The translations under genes were made by a program, and so were the position numbers. The notes beneath the pieces are model-generated. The model searched no databases. It saw nothing but the letters and a program-made list of their open reading frames with translations, and was not told the DNA's origin. 7,718 nt of DNA from Armatimonadota bacterium (GTDB lineage: Bacteria; Armatimonadota; Armatimonadia; Armatimonadales; Armatimonadaceae), in the NCBI GenBank assembly GCA_014379275.1, contig JACMMA010000615.1, forward strand, positions 1 through 7,718. The letters are read 5' to 3'. This document shows, one piece after another, positions 6,134-7,718 of this stretch (position 1 is its first letter; every line of letters starts with the position of its first letter).

Positions 6134-6149
6134 AGGCGAGTGGAGGCGG
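6130..6149 (+). promoter_or_regulatory. Two GTGGAGGC repeats resembling MraZ boxes
   Basis: GTGGAGGCGA (6130-6139) is followed directly by GTGGAGGCGG (6140-6149), a 10-bp period. The core GTGGAGGC is identical to the third box of the mraZ operator and lies in the same orientation relative to transcription. No start codon lies at a suitable distance after either GGAGG, so they are not ordinary ribosome binding sites. A second MraZ target is possible but unproven. Confidence 0.4.
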
Positions 6150-6175
6150 TATAACGAAAGGACGGAACTCATACC

Positions 6176-7168
6176 ATGGAAATAAATAAAGAAGCCCCCT
6201 ATATTCTGGGCGTAGACCTCGGGGGCACCAACGTCCGCGCCGCGATAACCGACCGGGCGGGCAAAATCCTCGGCTCCGGTCGTGCCCCCTCGCAGGCGAC
6301 GGAGGGGATTCGTACCACGGTCGGGCGGATCGCTGATGCCGCGGAAACAGCGATCAAGTCGGCGGGCATAAAAGTGGAGGAAGTCGCCGGCCTAGGCATC
6401 GGCGTTCCCGGCCACATCGACGAAAAGAAAGGCGAGGTGATCTGGGCACCAAACTTTTACCAGGACGGTCTGCCGTATCGCAATGTCGTGCTCGCCAAGC
6501 CCGTCTCGGAGCAGACCGGACTTCCGGTAATCATGGGCAACGACGCCAACGTCGCCGCCCTCGGCGAGTTCCGCTTCGGCGCCGGTCGCTCAGTACAAAC
6601 GATGGTCATGGTGACGCTTGGCACCGGCATTGGCGGCGGGATCATCCTGAACGGCAAGCTCTGGACCGGCGCGACCGGGGGGGCGGGCGAGATCGGGCAC
6701 ATCATCATCGCGGCGGGGGAACGCGGCGGCGCGGCGGCGTTCGGTAGCCTGGAGTCTATGGGACAGATCGCGGCGATCACGGAGCGGGCGGCGCGCAAGA
6801 TCTGCACCGGGCGCAAGTCCCTGCTGGCGGAGAAGGTCGGCTACGACTGGCACCTCCTGACGCCGAAAGACATCGCGGACGCGGCGGCGGAGGGCGACGA
6901 ACTCGCCATCGAAACGTTCGAGGAGACCGGGCGCTATGTCGGGATCGGCATCGCGAGCATGATCAACCTGCTGAACCCGGAGCTAGTGGTGGTCGGTGGC
7001 GGCGTCGCCCAATCCGGCGACCTGATCCTGGGACCGATCCGCCGTTCCTGCCTCGCCAACGGCATCCCGTCACTTGTCAAATCCTGCCCCATCGTCCCCG
7101 CCGAACTCGGCGACGACGCGGGCATCCTCGGCGGCGTCTCCCTCATCCTGGACGCGATTGACGATTAG
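6176..7168 (+). CDS. ROK-family sugar kinase (glucokinase-like) lacking zinc-site cysteines
   Basis: ROK kinases phosphorylate glucose or related hexoses and N-acetylhexosamines with ATP in the cytoplasm. The 330-aa protein has the phosphate-binding LGVDLGGTNVR (11-21), the catalytic block MGNDANVAALGE (120-131) with Asp123 as likely base, the second phosphate loop TLGTGIGGG (148-155 region), the sugar-contacting GEIGH (171-175) with Glu172 and His175, Glu193, and the adenosine-side VVVGGGV (271-277). The usual ROK zinc motif CxCGxxGCxE is replaced at 184-193 by GGAAAFGSLE: all three cysteines are gone while the final Gly and Glu remain. The ATG at 6176 has only a weak AAGGA/CGGAA upstream. 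The gene is transcribed away from the dcw operon from its own promoter. Exact sugar specificity cannot be read from the sequence; glucose is the default guess. Confidence 0.9.
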   Translation: MEINKEAPYILGVDLGGTNVRAAITDRAGKILGSGRAPSQATEGIRTTVGRIADAAETAIKSAGIKVEEVAGLGIGVPGHIDEKKGEVIWAPNFYQDGLPYRNVVLAKPVSEQTGLPVIMGNDANVAALGEFRFGAGRSVQTMVMVTLGTGIGGGIILNGKLWTGATGGAGEIGHIIIAAGERGGAAAFGSLESMGQIAAITERAARKICTGRKSLLAEKVGYDWHLLTPKDIADAAAEGDELAIETFEETGRYVGIGIASMINLLNPELVVVGGGVAQSGDLILGPIRRSCLANGIPSLVKSCPIVPAELGDDAGILGGVSLILDAIDD

Positions 7169-7178
7169 AAGTGTACAT

Positions 7179-7201
7179 AAGCCGGGGAAATTCCCCGGCT
7201 T
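7179..7201 (+). terminator. Strong hairpin after the ROK kinase
   Basis: A 10-bp perfect stem (7179-7188 with 7192-7201) closes on a 3-nt loop, starting 10 bp after the kinase stop. Flanking GTAC sequences (7173-7176 and 7202-7205) could extend it past a 2-nt bulge. No T-run follows on the plus strand, so it is a non-canonical terminator or an mRNA 3'-end stabiliser rather than a standard intrinsic terminator. Confidence 0.55.
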
Positions 7202-7236
7202 GTACTGCCGTCGCGTGGCTTGTTGCATATGATACT

Positions 7237-7496
7237 ATGGAGGCTGATTACAAGGAGCTTGAGAATCTCAAAATTGTCCTAACTGCCGCTGGTTCGTCAG
7301 TCGCCCAACTATTGCAAGTTCGTGTCTATATCCGAGTGAGATCGAAGAACACATTCTGGGATCTGTTATCCCTCCTCTCGCCGGCTTTTTGGGCGAATCG
7401 TGTCCAGCCTGCACTGTCATCGGTGCAGCTTCCCTCGCCTCGACATCTACACTTGTTGAGATTGAGGCGGTAGCCAGAGTTCTGAAAGGTGAGTAG
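7237..7496 (+). pseudogene. RidA-family relic, N-terminally truncated and frameshifted
   Basis: From the ATG at 7237 the frame reads ELENLKIVLTAAGSS and then QVRVYI, the middle part of RidA/YjgF proteins. It then loses homology after codon 7330-7332. Shifting to the frame starting at 7335 restores a RidA C-terminus: SEIEEHILGSVIPPLLAGF, then CPACTVIGAASLA and STLVEIEAVARVLKGE, ending at TAG 7494-7496. The join is consistent with a one-base loss near 7333-7334. The first 40 or so residues of a normal RidA (about 125 aa) are absent, and the kinase hairpin lies where they would be. RidA enzymes deaminate reactive enamine/imine intermediates, but this copy cannot make a complete protein. Base composition is less GC-rich than the neighbours, as in decaying genes. 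It ends 4 bp before the next RidA-like start. Confidence 0.75.
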
Positions 7497-7500
7497 TAAT

Positions 7501-7718
7501 ATGAGCACCCGTAAAGCAATCTTTCCCGCCCATCCACACGCCCTCTACGCCCAGCACGGCTATTCGCCCGCCGTCCAGTCCGGCGACCTGCTCTTCGTCT
7601 CCGGCATGGTCGGTGCCCGCGAGGACGGCACGCCCGAGCCCGGTCTCGACGCCCAGATTCAACTCGCCTTCGGCAATCTGCGGGCGGTGCTCGAAGCAGC
7701 TGGTTGCACGTTCGACGA
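7501..7718 (+). CDS. RidA/YjgH-like protein, 3' end outside the window
   Basis: The ATG at 7501 opens a frame that stays open to the window edge (72 full codons), beginning MSTRKAIFPAHPHALYAQ. It continues with YSPAVQSGDLLFVSGMVG, the GPYSxAV...GxxVxxSGQ-like start of the RidA superfamily, then REDGTPEP and LAFGNLRAVLEAAGCTFD. The pattern FPA...LYAxHxYSxAxxSGDLLFVSG with DGTPEP closely recalls the YjgH subgroup as I remember it. The arginine that binds the carboxylate in canonical RidA lies beyond the edge, so imine deaminase activity cannot be judged. AAAGGTGAG 8-10 nt upstream serves as ribosome binding site and lies within the last codons of the RidA relic. About half of the expected length of some 130 aa is visible. 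Confidence 0.88.
   Translation, partial: MSTRKAIFPAHPHALYAQHGYSPAVQSGDLLFVSGMVGAREDGTPEPGLDAQIQLAFGNLRAVLEAAGCTFD

Noticed and set aside
5818..6175. tRNA, small RNA gene or known riboswitch in the divergent spacer
   Set aside because: No cloverleaf, no recognised aptamer core and no terminator pattern could be found by eye.
7171..7473. A 100-codon frame with GTG start running from the kinase hairpin
   Set aside because: Its start lies at the hairpin and its second half is out of frame with the RidA homology. Only the part from about 7237 to 7332 is meaningful, and that belongs to the RidA relic.

Overview
The window reads as a high-GC bacterial chromosome segment centred on the start of a division and cell wall (dcw) cluster. 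On the minus strand, in transcription order, it holds mraZ, rsmH, ftsL, ftsI, murE and the first codons of murF. This order is conserved across many bacteria. MurE carries the DNPR signature of meso-diaminopimelate-adding enzymes, and the class B PBP has no visible PASTA domains, so a diderm-like or atypical bacterium with mDAP peptidoglycan is likely. The protein style and the dispersed G/C-rich palindromes would fit Armatimonadota or a neighbouring phylum. That placement is a guess, not something the sequence proves.

Layout: positions 1-97 hold the 5' end of murF, which overlaps the end of murE and runs into a heptamer tandem repeat at the window edge. Positions 82-1620 are murE. Positions 1621-1759, the whole ftsI-murE gap, are one long imperfect palindrome that also supplies the murE ribosome binding site. 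Positions 1760-3757 are ftsI and 3818-4381 are ftsL. A second inverted repeat (4277-4430) spans the rsmH stop codon, the ftsL start and the beginning of the ftsL coding region. Positions 4430-5377 are rsmH, which overlaps mraZ (5374-5817) by four bases. mraZ uses a TTG start. Upstream of it are a textbook sigma-70 promoter and four GTGG boxes at 10-11 bp spacing, a very likely MraZ autoregulatory operator.

A 358-bp divergent intergenic region (5818-6175) separates the dcw operon from a plus-strand ROK-family sugar kinase (6176-7168). The kinase has its own promoter and a roughly 130-nt leader. The leader carries two further GTGGAGGC repeats resembling the MraZ boxes. The kinase keeps the sugar- and phosphate-binding motifs but has lost the cysteines of the usual ROK zinc site. 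A strong hairpin follows it, then a decayed, frameshifted RidA-like relic (7237-7496), and finally the start of an apparently intact RidA/YjgH-like gene (7501 to the edge).

The dcw proteins work together on septal peptidoglycan. MurE and MurF build the precursor stem peptide, FtsI cross-links it at the septum with FtsL as a divisome scaffold, RsmH modifies 16S rRNA, and MraZ represses the operon. I see no wholly new multi-gene system. The points most worth a second look are the repeats grafted onto gene boundaries, the possible MraZ control of the kinase, the zinc-less ROK site and the RidA relic.
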